This document shows positions 53,101 through 64,000 of a stretch of 64,000 nt of DNA, piece by piece (the first letter of the stretch is position 1; every line of letters begins with the position of its first letter). The stretch comes from Takifugu bimaculatus (Eukaryota; Chordata; Actinopteri; Tetraodontiformes; Tetraodontidae): assembly GCA_004026145.2 (NCBI GenBank), contig CP034986.1, positions 20,593,037 to 20,657,036 of the forward strand, written 5' to 3'. The position numbers and the translations under genes were made by a program. Under the pieces are notes generated by a model. That model searched no databases and was not told the origin of the DNA. It worked only from the letters and a program-made list of their open reading frames with translations.

Positions 53101-54183
53101 AATACAACTATTCTAGTCTTGTCTCTAAACTGCGTCACCGTTCCTCCTTCAGAGGACAATGGAATGGAGACAGACCCTGAAAAAAGTATGTGCTTTTTAT
53201 CGACTTTCAGAAACAACAAAAAGAGGTTGAGCATATGCTGAGCTCTAATAGATGGATGAAGAGGATTCTCCATAGGCAATACTGGCTGGAATTGCCAAGT
53301 CTTGTTAGAACAAAGCAATCAACAAGATAATCTAATGTGACAGCTGTTTCTGAGTCTAATCTCTCTGAAGTACAATTTGTTACCAGTACATGGTTCGGGA
53401 GACTTGAGATGTTCTCTAAAACTCCACGCATCCAGAATAATAGTAGTGATGTTGCTTTTCATCCACTATAACTTTGTGGTGATAGGGTGAAAAGCAGTCC
53501 AATTATAATCGCCATTTCCATTGAATGTAAATTGTTATGAGCGCGGCTGTAAAGGAATTTCCACTTAAGAATGTTGCCAGTGTTCTTCTCTTCTCTGCAG
53601 TGCAAAAATGTATTTTATGGTAGAATAATACAGAGTAAATAGTGTAGAGTTGTCCCATCCCAGGCTGGTCAAGTGATGTGTAATCGATTGTGCCTCTAAA
53701 AATACGACCTTTCATGCTTTTATCTTCAGGCTGCTTATTAAAGTGGCTACATTGGTGAGGACTCTAAATGGACTGAAATAACTATGATTCACTCATATTC
53801 AGATGAGTCGAAAATATTGGCAGAAAAATGTGCACGTATCCCACTTTGAGTGAGGCAATGGGATGTCTAATCTGCCCCTGTAACATGTAGATTTACATGA
53901 CAGTAAAATAAATCTTATTTAGATGATATGCCAGTGTAGATTATTCAATTACCATCTGTAATATAGTTAAATCATGTATAATCATACAATACAACTGAGC
54001 ACAAATTTCTTTCATGCATATAATGAGCCCATTATGTGCATTTGTACCCAATCCAAAGTTCAGAAATTAAACTTTTATGAAGCTTGGTCGCTGGGGTTGA
54101 CTATCATTCTGAGCTGTGTATCAAACTTGTCATGACCCTCTCTCCTCGTTTCTATTTTGTCTTCACAGATACCACAGACCGAA

Positions 54184-56718
54184 ATGCTGCCCTGTATCTT
54201 ATTCATCGCCTTGTTTCTCTCTCCCGCACTATCCCAAGATATACCTCCCTCACAGGCATCATCCACAATGAGTGAGTCTTGTGACTCCTTGTGCTCCTGT
54301 ATGCTGAAAGATGGAATCCTCTATCTCAACTGTGAGCAGAGGAACATCAGCAAAATCTCTCAAATCAAGATTCCCCCAGGCGTGCCCTTCCACCTGAACC
54401 TTTACAAAAATGACTTGGTAGAGCTCCTTGCTGAAGAAATGGAAGGGCTCAAGAATGCCCTCTCACTGCACATCGGGGGTAACAGCATACAGGAGCTGGA
54501 CCCGGGGGTTTTCAGTGCTCTCGGCTCACTGAAAAAGCTCCACATAAACAGCAATTTTCTTGTGACGTTGAGGGAGGATACTTTTCAAGGTTTGGTGAAT
54601 TTGGAGTTCCTCCAAGCTGACACAAATTTTATCCAAGTTATTGAACCAGGAGCTTTCAACAAATTGATTCGCCTCAAGGTTCTCATCCTAAATGATAATT
54701 CCATAGAGTTTTTACCCAACAACATCTTCAGGTTTGTGCCCTTGACCCACCTGGACCTGCGTGGGAACAAATTACAGACGCTGCCTTATGTTGGTTTTCT
54801 GGAGCACATAGGAAGGATAATGGAGCTTCTTCTGGAAGACAATGACTGGGCTTGTGACTGCGATATCTTACATCTTAAAATCTGGATGGAAAATATGAGA
54901 GCCCAGTCAGCTATAGGGGATGTGGTCTGTAGCACGCCACAACACCTCAAAGGAACTATTCTGGCTAAAGTCAAGCGGGATGTTCTCTGTCCCTCCCATG
55001 CAGACATTAACCTGGAGGAGCCATCAAAGTCACTGGATATGGTTGTTACTCCCTCGTCTAAAGGGTCTCAGATTCCGAAGTTGGTTGACGCCAAAGATGA
55101 ATCGAAGGCAACCACACCATCTCACATTCCCAACGGTCCTTGTGTAGAGCACTGTTCCTGTCACAATCACCCCGTGGCTGGCTTTTTGATGCATTGTCAG
55201 GACAGGGGAATTCAAAAGGTATCAGACATTGGAATACTTCAACAAAGTCCTACTAAGCTGGTAATGACTGGAAATATGATTCAGAAACTCTTGAAATATG
55301 ATTTTGTCACTTATGACAGCTTAGAATTGCTAAACCTGGCAAACAATAGAATTGACAACATTGACAATGAAACCTTTCTCAGCTTAAGCAGTTTAAAAAA
55401 ATTGTATTTGAATGGCAATAGAATTGAAAAACTGTTCTCTACAATATTTGTGGGTCTCCACAACCTTGAATACCTGTATCTAGAATACAACCTCATCAAA
55501 GAGATCGCCCCAGGCACGTTTAATCCTCTGCCAAACCTCAAACTGTTGTCATTGAATAACAACCTGCTCAGCTCTCTCCCAGCCCAAATATTTCGCAACG
55601 TTCCCCTCACAAAGTTAAACCTAAGGAAAAATCTACTCATGCACCTACCGGTGAGCAATGTTCTTGATCAGCTCGACTCGCTCGAACAGATTTATTTGGA
55701 GGACAACCCCTGGGACTGCACCTGTGACTTACTCAGCCTTAAACAGTGGGTGGACAAACTCAAAAAGGACACGGTGGTGGGCTCAATTTTGTGCCACACA
55801 CCAAAGAAAGCCGTGCAGGCAGAACTTCGAACTATTCACTATGAGGTCCTGTGTCCCGGATTAGGGACGTACTACCCGGTACCTCCAGAGGGCGAGGAAA
55901 GTTCAACGGCAACTCTGGGGCCTGACCTGGGAAAGGGTTTCCTCAGCTCACTTACAGACACTGTCCCACTCTCCGTGTTAATATTGAGCCTCCTCATGTT
56001 TGTGCTAATGGTAGTATTCTGCTCAGCGGGATTAGTGGTGTTTGTGGTGCACCGGCGGCGGCGACGTGCAAAAAAGAAAGCGGTGGAAGAGCAGCCTCGA
56101 GAGAACACAAGCAGCAGTCCGATTCATTTGCATTACAGCATGTATGGGCAAAAAACAACGCACCACACGCTGACGCAAAGAACGGGGTCTTCAAATCTAT
56201 ATGAAGAAAGATCCCACAGTCCCATCGTGCAGATCTGTCGAAATCCCACCTACTGTTCACAGCACAAGGAGCATGACACAGATCTGGATTATGGCCTTGA
56301 TGAGCCCAGCGGCAAGCATCACTTTTGCCGGAGTATCATGGAGAAGGAAAACACATCTCCCCTCACAGGAACCCCTGGCACAAAGTTCAGACCGATGACT
56401 GGTGAATGCTCTGGAGAGTTTGTCTCTCTGGGGAGTTCCAACTCTTTGTACAGGAACATTCTGGAGAGAGAGAAGGAGCTGCAGCAGCTGGGAATAACAG
56501 AGTACCTTCGTAAGAACATGTCCCAACTTCAGTCCGCTGTCGACATTCAGGTTCCGGGGCACCAGGAGGAATTAAAGCTCATGGAGACAATTGTGTACTC
56601 AAGACCACACAAGGTCATGCTTGAGCAAACTAAGAATGAGTACTTTGAACTGAAGGCTAACTTGCATACTGAACCTGACTACTTGGAGGTTCTGGAGCAT
56701 CAAACTGCTTTTAACTGA
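54184..56718 (+). CDS. slitrk6: SLIT and NTRK-like protein 6 (complete, single coding exon)
   Basis: This encodes an 844-residue type I membrane protein of the SLITRK family; human SLITRK6 is about 841. Visible domains: signal peptide about 1-17; first LRR block with N-cap cysteines 33/37/39/50, repeats about 68-210 and C-cap cysteines 224/226/249/269; linker about 272-318; second block with N-cap cysteines 320/324/326/338, repeats about 357-495 and C-cap 512/514/537/557; transmembrane helix about 595-622; stop-transfer HRRRRRAKKK; tyrosine-rich tail. N-glycosylation sequons lie at N54 and N395. Tail blocks ELQQLGITEYLRKN (766-779 region) and PDYLEVLE near the end identify SLITRK6 rather than paralogues. 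In the family, the LRR ectodomain binds LAR-type receptor phosphatases and organises synapses; SLITRK6 serves inner-ear innervation and vision, and human loss causes deafness with myopia. ATG 54184 is the first ATG after the splice acceptor ending at 54168; G at -3 gives an acceptable context. The open frame continues upstream into the intron without an ATG. No frameshift or missing cap cysteine is seen. Confidence 0.97.
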   Translation: MLPCILFIALFLSPALSQDIPPSQASSTMSESCDSLCSCMLKDGILYLNCEQRNISKISQIKIPPGVPFHLNLYKNDLVELLAEEMEGLKNALSLHIGGNSIQELDPGVFSALGSLKKLHINSNFLVTLREDTFQGLVNLEFLQADTNFIQVIEPGAFNKLIRLKVLILNDNSIEFLPNNIFRFVPLTHLDLRGNKLQTLPYVGFLEHIGRIMELLLEDNDWACDCDILHLKIWMENMRAQSAIGDVVCSTPQHLKGTILAKVKRDVLCPSHADINLEEPSKSLDMVVTPSSKGSQIPKLVDAKDESKATTPSHIPNGPCVEHCSCHNHPVAGFLMHCQDRGIQKVSDIGILQQSPTKLVMTGNMIQKLLKYDFVTYDSLELLNLANNRIDNIDNETFLSLSSLKKLYLNGNRIEKLFSTIFVGLHNLEYLYLEYNLIKEIAPGTFNPLPNLKLLSLNNNLLSSLPAQIFRNVPLTKLNLRKNLLMHLPVSNVLDQLDSLEQIYLEDNPWDCTCDLLSLKQWVDKLKKDTVVGSILCHTPKKAVQAELRTIHYEVLCPGLGTYYPVPPEGEESSTATLGPDLGKGFLSSLTDTVPLSVLILSLLMFVLMVVFCSAGLVVFVVHRRRRRAKKKAVEEQPRENTSSSPIHLHYSMYGQKTTHHTLTQRTGSSNLYEERSHSPIVQICRNPTYCSQHKEHDTDLDYGLDEPSGKHHFCRSIMEKENTSPLTGTPGTKFRPMTGECSGEFVSLGSSNSLYRNILEREKELQQLGITEYLRKNMSQLQSAVDIQVPGHQEELKLMETIVYSRPHKVMLEQTKNEYFELKANLHTEPDYLEVLEHQTAFN

Positions 56719-58060
56719 GTTTCTGCAGAAAAGTATATATAAATATAGATATATATATATATATGTTATATTTTCAAACAAGTGCCTTGTCTTGTTCACC
56801 CTCATAGACTCCACAGTGTGAAGAAAAAAATTACACACACATCTCATTGGCACATCACTTTTAAGTTTCATTGTAGCACAGATTATCACTTGTTTATTCA
56901 GTTTTGTTGTTTTCTGTTTGCCATTTCATGTAGCTGGTGAAAGGTGAAGTCTTTCAGGTCAAATATATGTCAAAATAAGCTGTTGTAGTCTGTTCAGCAG
57001 GCCTGGGTTAAAACTGATAAAATCCACTCAATCAGCTTTTTACAAGTGATTACATTTCCCAGTCCCACAGCTGTCAAATGAATTGATCCGAATCGGGAGC
57101 GCACCCCCATCTTATGTCACCATAGGATAAGGCAGATGTTTGTTCAAAGTGAGTGAATTTCAATCACCATATGACCCAGAATTGTTTAATCAGTCTATCC
57201 CGACCTGATTACACCAACAAAACCCATCTGGATCACTGTAACCAGAATGCTCATCGTGCCAGAAAGATAAAATGCCAACTGTACACTACCAAGAATGTTG
57301 CACCACTGCTATATTTTAGCCAGTTATTTTTATAGATTAAATATATTGCACACGTGTTGTCATTATTTATGTTTGAATCCACATTTCAGTTCATCCAGCA
57401 CTTAAAATACAGTACATTATGCACCGCTGTAATCTTGTACAAATGTTTTGCACTAATCAAATGCCATAAGATGGTGCATGACAATCAAAAGTCCTGCTGA
57501 TTTTTTTTATTTTGGATTTTGTTTTGTTGCATCTGCCAGAAAGGAGAGCCACAGATATTTATGTGTGAGGTTGTGTGTGATTGTGTTTCATGTCAGAATG
57601 TCTGGATAAAAACATACAGGATCTTTGTACATTACCCATGCTGACATGATACCAGCTGTTAGGTCAAGTTCTAGCTGAGAGGAGGTGTGGCTTGTGTTAG
57701 CCTGTTAGCATACGACTGGTTGTTGACTAAAGGAGCGACATTAGCGAAATGACACCAACACCTAGACTGACTTCATCCATCTTTTCTCAGTTTATCAGCT
57801 CCTATTTAAAGAAATGAACTGCTCTGAGGACTTATCAGGATTTCCACTGAACACTAAACAATATTCAGCAAAGTTATGGTTCATGTAAGCACACATTCTG
57901 TAGCTTTTGTACTTCAAGTAGATTTAATTATTTATTATGTACATTTTGTATATACCTATGTTTCCTTTTCTTTGTTTTTGTGTGCCTTCAGTGATGTACA
58001 GAATATAAAGAGGCTGTAACTAATAAACAGGAAATAAAGAGTTGCAATATTACAAGCACT
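56719..58060 (+). other. slitrk6: slitrk6 3' UTR
   Basis: Non-coding sequence runs from the TGA stop to the first good poly(A) signals. It contains an AT dinucleotide tract at about 56734-56764, several ATTTA pentamers, and a Pumilio-type element TGTATATA at 57947-57954. The length of about 1.34 kb is inferred from the poly(A) signals rather than from a transcript. Longer isoforms using later signals are possible. Confidence 0.65.
58022..58038 (+). terminator. tandem polyadenylation signals AATAAA
   Basis: Two canonical AATAAA hexamers lie at 58022-58027 and 58033-58038, 1.3 kb after the slitrk6 stop. They are followed by CA-containing sequence and a GT-rich stretch (GGGTTGAGCGTGTC near 58062). 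This is the usual arrangement of signal, cleavage site and downstream element. Cleavage would be expected at about 58050-58060. Confidence 0.65.
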
Positions 58061-61000
58061 CTGGGTTGAGCGTGTCATTAGCTCAAATATGACGGTGCTG
58101 CAGCGATGTACAAGAAAGTGGGTGTATTGTTGCTATCTGTTGACTAATTGACAACCCAGCCACCCTGAGCTGCAGCCACCTGCCAACCAATGACATTGTC
58201 TCTTAATGCGTTATCACTCCTGCACAATGTGCATATCTGGACATGTGTAAACACAATTTGGTTGTTTCCTGCCGCTATGTGAATAACTTGGCTGTCCACG
58301 ATCACTCACAAGTAGTCACTAATCGCACAACAATGGCTGTTTCAACAGCCCTACTTCTCCTGCATGACTTTAATTTTCCCCCTTTCATTGGGGGATAGTG
58401 GACCCTCTGAAATGCCTCTGTGTTGCCGTCTTAATTGATTTATTAGAACTTTCTTTGTAAGAAGGGACGCATACAGCTCTGCAGTCAGACATACAAATTC
58501 ATGAATAAATAAATGTTTATAAAATTGCATGGAGACGAGCATCATTTAAGGTATGCAAACCTGGCATCCACATGCTCACACGGCAAGGAAGATGAAGCAT
58601 TCTCTGCCGCTCGTTCGAGAGAGTCGGAAGCGATAGGCTCCTGCAAAGGTGGAAGCATTAGCAACACGCTAAACTGCATTCAAAGATATTCTCTGCTTTC
58701 AGGGATGATTTCAAATAAATGAAATCAGTTGTGAACTAAAGCTCACAAATGCAGCCACCTTGCAGCAAAACCATGAATACAGTTAAGGAGAGAACCAAAG
58801 GCTGTTTCAAAAGAAGTGCTAATGGACGCATTTAACATCAGAGAGACCTCTTTTTTTCCTGAAAAGATTTGATATCCTTAAACACTCATTCAGGCCTGTT
58901 GTATATTGCTTTGTTTTGAAGTCACGATCTATAATCCCACATAAGCAGGTTATGCGATGAGCGTTTGATGCAGTTTGCCGAGCACATTTGCACAGCAAAG
59001 ATGAAAAATTGTGGTGCATTTAAGTACCCTTTGTTCCAAAGTGCTCTGACAAAAGGAAACGCTCCTAAGAAATGGTCTTCTTTGCACACTTTACCATAGA
59101 CCTGTGAAATAATGGCCAATCCTGAAAAATGGTGTACATAGCGTTTATACTGAGCCTCAAAGTAAAGGTAACTACTGGTGAATGATTGCAAGCCTGGGTT
59201 CTGTACACGCTCGCACGAAGCACACCAGTAAGCAAATGTGACTATTTACATTTTAAACACATCATGCGTTTGTTTAGCACTACAGCCTCATATGAATCAT
59301 GTCTTGTGACCTGAAAGCTAATTAAAAGTAGCTCTACGGTAAAGTTTCTTTTCACACTTGAGCACTCGGCAGCAGCAATTCATAAATAACGCCTGTGATA
59401 CACACCAACGCTGTATATTATCGCAGTAGTGGTATTTGTGTTCCACCAACAAAGGCCGAAATGGGCTTATTGGAGCGTCTGCTGTGTCATTTGGAGTGCA
59501 GATGATATATTTGCTTTATTAGCGCACTGCCTTCCAATAGTGGCCAGTAAATTCTATATGATCTCACCCTGTTATTATTTTATAAAGCAGGCAATCTGTT
59601 ACATTGCCCCATTTGTGAGTTTTTAAATATTTATTTCTCAGAGTGAATCTCTTCTGGTTATAATATCCTTACTCCTTTTTTGCATCCAGGTTATTTTTTT
59701 GTTTTCCTTTTGTAGATGATTCTTGCCTCATTGATAGCACAAGATCAGTTTTTTCTCTCTAAATTCAACAGTCAGCAGCACAGATGACAACAAAGACTGC
59801 TGGGAGTACTGTGTTCTTTGTTAAGATGGCTCACTTCAGTGTTCTTTCTTTGGACCTGTTTATGTGCTGTACATATTAGATTTTAGGCCCAGCTTCCAAT
59901 TTCAAAGTTCAAGTTTTTTTTTGTTTTTTCTTTAAGAAATCTCTGCCCTGCCTTCAAGATTTGCCTTTAAAAAAAACAAAAAAAACTGAAGCGAACATTT
60001 TATAATGTCTCACTCAAGCTTTTCAACTGAGCATCGCTACATTTCATTTAATTTGGCATCCTTGGCTCTCAAGGAAATTTTATGCGTCCATCTCCTCTCC
60101 CTTGTCACTCATGGTGCATTACAATTGTCTCCTTGACATCTTTATCACTTCACTCCTCTTGTGGTCACTTTAATTGATGAAGAACAGTTGGGGAATGAAA
60201 AGCACATCCATCACACCGTCCTAGAATCCATTTTGGGCACTTGCATTTTACAATTCAGGGTCACAGATAGGGGAGTTTCCCAGCATGCAGTTGAGTATTT
60301 CAAGGCAGTATATTCAATATAATGAATGGTTGTGTAGAAGATAATGCCCACAATGGCCACTCTGGTGTCCCCATTGTCTTGAGTCAACACTTTTGATGCA
60401 TGTGCAGACATAAAACTCCCACTTGGCCTTTCTTTAATGCAACACACGTTGGGATTCAACACAGGATATTTCAGTGAAAGATAAGGCCATGAACAAAGCA
60501 CTGTTATGAGCGGTAATTCTACCATTCACACTTCCTGTCGGAACTGTAACTGTCAGTGATCTGCTAACCTGGAGGGTAATCTTGTGATGGTACCCTGTGA
60601 GCAGAGCAGGCTCGCTGTGAAGCTGCGGACACTGAACCTCTATCCTGTTGTTCGCTTGGCACACTGTTAAAACAGCAAGCTGGTGACCCAGTTTTTCTAT
60701 CAAAACATCAAAGGTTGGTAGTCATGGGATGTGATGAATTGAATCTTTTGTTTATGGAGCAGCCTCGCAGGTACTGCAATTAGAAAGCATCCATGAAATT
60801 CAGTGTTTAACCAACCTCTGACAGATGTTTTTAGGATTTTAAGGGTCTTTAGGGGTGTCTCAGTAGCAATAGTGCACTACCATTTGGTAGTATGCTAGTG
60901 AATGTTAGAAGTCAGTCATAAAGCACTAGCAAGAAAAAAATGATAGCAATTAATTTGGTGATGCTAAAATCAAAGGCTGGCTAAAGCTACAGGATAGTAT

Positions 61001-64000
61001 AGATTGTTTTTTATTCTTTTGAAAGCGCTTGCATTTTTAACCGTACAATTGCTTCATTGATTCGAGGAGAAAAAAAGCAACTCATCTTTAATCCAGAAAC
61101 CTTATTAAATCTCCTCCATCCTTAATGAGTAGAAAGTAATTATATTTTGGTGTTGTGAGACCGCAGAGCAATAACAGACCTCCAACTTAATCAAGTGTGC
61201 TGCTTTGATGTTGCTGCAAGTCACAATAAATATGTCAGCTTTGATGATTCCTAATGTGCTGAGGTGTGACGCAGCAGAAAATGAGCATGTTTAAAGATAC
61301 AAAGAGCTACCCACATGATGTCTGATGCATACAATTCGCCAAAAGCTGAGCGCTAAATGATGTGTAGCAGCGTAGAGGGATTTGTCTTTTTAATCAAAAT
61401 CATGATGACTTCACAGGGGAGTCTGTGCTGATTTTGATTGTGCTTTATTTTTAAAGGCTATTACATGTTTAATTTAGGACGGGAAAAACAAGCGCTAGTT
61501 GGAATAACATATTGTTGGCGACTCACCAAGGTTAGTGGTAATCTGCGTGACAGAACGCTTAGTGCTTCCTTTGAATGCTTCACAGCTAAATCCAGGCTTC
61601 AAAATTGAACTGGAAATAGAGAAGGAAATGTTGTTTTCTCACAAATTGCAAAGAAGCATGAATTTCTACACTGTTAAATATTGAAATTACTGAATGACAG
61701 TAATTACAGAATGTGACACATGCTGCAACTTCAGTGGAAACATTTCATTCTTAGAAACACAGATCAATTGATATAAATGGTGATGAATGATGCTTATTTT
61801 TCTATCTGTCACTTTGACATCAGAGCCACGTGTGGGATGGTGCTCAGTTGGATAAAATCCAGGATCTGGGCCTTTTCTCTGGAGTCTGCATGCTCTCTAG
61901 GATCTCACAGGAAACCGCCATGCACTTTTGAATGTCTGGAATTGATCTTGGATATGTGTTTCTGTGTGTCCGGAGATGGGCTGGCAACATGACCAAGGTG
62001 TGTTCTTGCTTCTATCACCCTCCACCAAATTGGGAATATAAAACATTTAATAGAAGATGAGTTATTGACGGACCCTTAAAATTACCCTTGCAAGCTGATT
62101 GGTTGTTCAATAGACTCACTAAGATTCCCAGAACAAACTCTATGGTTTTGGCTTGGGGGTCAGCCATGCCTGCCAACTGTGCGAATCAAACTTTTTTAAA
62201 ACTTCCAATTTCCAATGTACAACAAAGATGTTTTTGGTGTGTATGGCCGGGGTTTGTCTCAGTTTGACAGTAACTGGGCATCTAATTGAAAAAATCTTGC
62301 AGTTCTTCAAAATGAAACACAAAGTTGTGCATTTATAATAAAAAAATGTATTTCTCCCCATACTTTATGCTTTAATCAGCACGGCAGTTTAACAGGAACA
62401 ACGTTGTTGTCATGGAACTGATGTGCTCCATGTTTATGATGAGAAACTCCTGCCTGTGCTATATACCTAAACATAGCTTAATGAACCATATGACAGAAAT
62501 CCCAGATTCCCATGGTGGATTCAGTAGGTTTTAAAGGCAAAAAGAGGCCCAGTCTTGCAAATCTAACATGCATGCATCATGTATGAATGTTCCATTAGAG
62601 AATACACTTTGTTATATCTTGGAAACACAATTGAAGCTTGTCGAGCATGAATCCATGGTTTTCTGACACGAACATCTGCGATAAGGAGGAAAATGGAACG
62701 GGGGCAAGACCCTCCAAGACAAAGAGGCGCGAGTCCCGGTTGTGCTGGATGCATTCCTGCAGATTTCCTCAAATGACGGGACAGCACAAGTATGAGGCCT
62801 AGCCCTAAGTGTTGCTAATAATAATACAAACTAATGACCCACTTTGAAAAAGGCAGTGATGGGGCTGTCGAGGCTGCAGTGGACGTGTGGACAGTGTATT
62901 TGTCTGTGCCCAAACAACAGCAGTCAAACCAACAAGAATAAAACTTTTACCTTAAGCTCTTAAACATGATGGGACGTGGAGATGAGTACAGTGTGTGAAA
63001 GGAGAAAGCTTGGTTGTGAGACTATCTGAAATGAAGGCTTGGTAAAAATTAAATGCAAGGCCTGCCAAAAATCGGCTCAGATTATTCAGTTTTGTTTGCC
63101 AAATCAGAGAAAGCAGTAGCAGCAGTGGCCAGAAGGAGACTGAGCTTAAAAAAAAAAGCAACAAAAAAACACATAGCATCTGAGATCAGGATGCAAATCA
63201 AAGGGAAGGTATGAAATTGGTGACATGGTGATTAAATGGGCCACTGAGTCAACCATCATTATAAACTTATGCGTACAAGTTACAAAATTGACGCTTACAG
63301 TCCAAAAGTTAAATTCTATAACATTTCGTCCTGAAGCCTGACTCAATCAGGACAATGAGCAACAACGCTATAACTATGATGCTTTCTGTTAGCTCATTTG
63401 CTAAGGGCGAGTGTTAGTATTGAGTGATTTGTAGACCTGGACATTGAATCGTAGTTGAACTGTGACAAACCGAAATGCAAAGTTGTGATGTTTAGCTCCA
63501 GAGATGGCCACTGGGCTATCCAATGGAGTGTAAAGCCTTCCATGGTGACTTTTGGCAGCAATAAAAAGCAGCATTGTACATCTGGCAGAGTGCGGCTTTT
63601 GTCAGGCTGGCCGGAGGCGTAAGCAGATTGAAGTACCATCTTTGAGCTGCTAAAAAGACCCAAACTGTGCTTGTATGGTCTCTAATGGGCCTTAGTTGTA
63701 ATCTTTGCAAACATCAGTGCCAGTGCACTCCAGTGAGTGTCCAACTTTTCACTCCAGGATGTTGTTGAAGGACCTTCTCAGTGCTAATAAATCATCCAAC
63801 CTTTGAACACCAAATTGATCCTTTTCTTCAAAATTGGCTTTTTCCAACCGACCAGACCAGAGCCAAAATGACAGCTGAGTCTTGAAGATGCTTAGCGGGA
63901 AATAAAGTAGGTGAACTTTGTGCCAATTGTTCTCACAGCTGTTAGGGCAATGGGCACAAAGTGGCGAGCAGTTTGGCAAGAAGACAATATTGCTTTTCCA
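58061..64000. other. downstream gene desert
   Basis: No gene is recognised; the longest open frame is 104 codons. The sequence is mostly complex and repeat-poor. Stretches such as 59420-59610 and 61060-61330 look like possible conserved non-coding DNA because they lack simple repeats and carry several homeodomain-like TAAT cores. This cannot be decided without alignment. Confidence 0.7.

Larger units (their letters stand above)
45703..54168 (+). other. slitrk6: slitrk6 intron 1 (predicted)
   Basis: The intron is bounded by GTAAGT at 45703-45708 and a long pyrimidine tract ending TTTTGTCTTCACAG at 54168. The acceptor is excellent and the donor is good, giving an intron of 8466 bases. It contains two CpG-rich patches (46200-46300 and 46985-47110) and a G10 run near 49335. 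No internal coding exon is recognised: open frames are under 130 codons and none resembles a known protein. An alternative first exon inside the intron is possible, particularly after the CCAAT-bearing patch at 46264. Confidence 0.6.

Noticed and set aside
54157..54183. Nine extra codons in frame upstream of the slitrk6 ATG
   Set aside because: The frame opens at a TTG inside the pyrimidine tract and crosses the AG acceptor at 54168; there is no ATG, so it is intron read-through.
55311..55658. Antisense open frame of 115 codons inside the slitrk6 CDS, and other frames within it
   Set aside because: These are shadows of a well-supported coding exon; the products are low-complexity and resemble nothing known.
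1..64000. CRISPR arrays, operons, phage or plasmid features
   Set aside because: No regularly spaced repeats or dense coding; base texture, SINE, hAT element and microsatellites all indicate vertebrate nuclear DNA.

Overview
The window looks like nuclear DNA of a ray-finned fish. It is A+T-rich, scattered with vertebrate-type microsatellites, and carries a tRNA-derived SINE whose central block is typical of teleost V-SINEs, plus a non-autonomous hAT DNA transposon. There is no operon structure, ribosome binding site or dense coding. One convincing protein-coding gene is present: slitrk6 (SLIT and NTRK-like family member 6), on the + strand near the 3' end. The rest is gene desert, as expected for the SLITRK cluster of vertebrates (human 13q31).

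Layout. 1-22555 is distal upstream desert with no recognisable gene; it holds a triplicated short motif (4028-4313), small duplications, a hairpin and one stretch resembling a conserved regulatory element (about 19540-19790). 22556-22834 is an isolated CpG-rich island inside the desert. 22835-45150 is more desert, interrupted by an 898-bp hAT element with perfect 8-bp target duplications (31328-32225), a V-SINE-like retroposon (about 33287-33547), a possible second inverted-repeat element (36026-36720), a long (CA)n tract (37774-37852) and a cytosine-rich G-quadruplex candidate (44388-44408).

The slitrk6 locus follows: a CpG-rich promoter with a perfect octamer and a TATA-like box (about 45155-45399), a non-coding first exon with a 27-codon upstream ORF (about 45400-45702), one intron of about 8.5 kb (45703-54168), a single coding exon (CDS 54184-56718, 844 residues), a 3' UTR of about 1.34 kb, and tandem poly(A) signals (58022-58038). 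58060-64000 is downstream desert with nothing coding that I recognise.

Functionally the window is one neuronal adhesion-receptor gene with its promoter and the surrounding non-coding DNA, where distal regulatory elements would be expected. Exon 1, the promoter and all regulatory calls are read from sequence signals alone and have no transcript support here.
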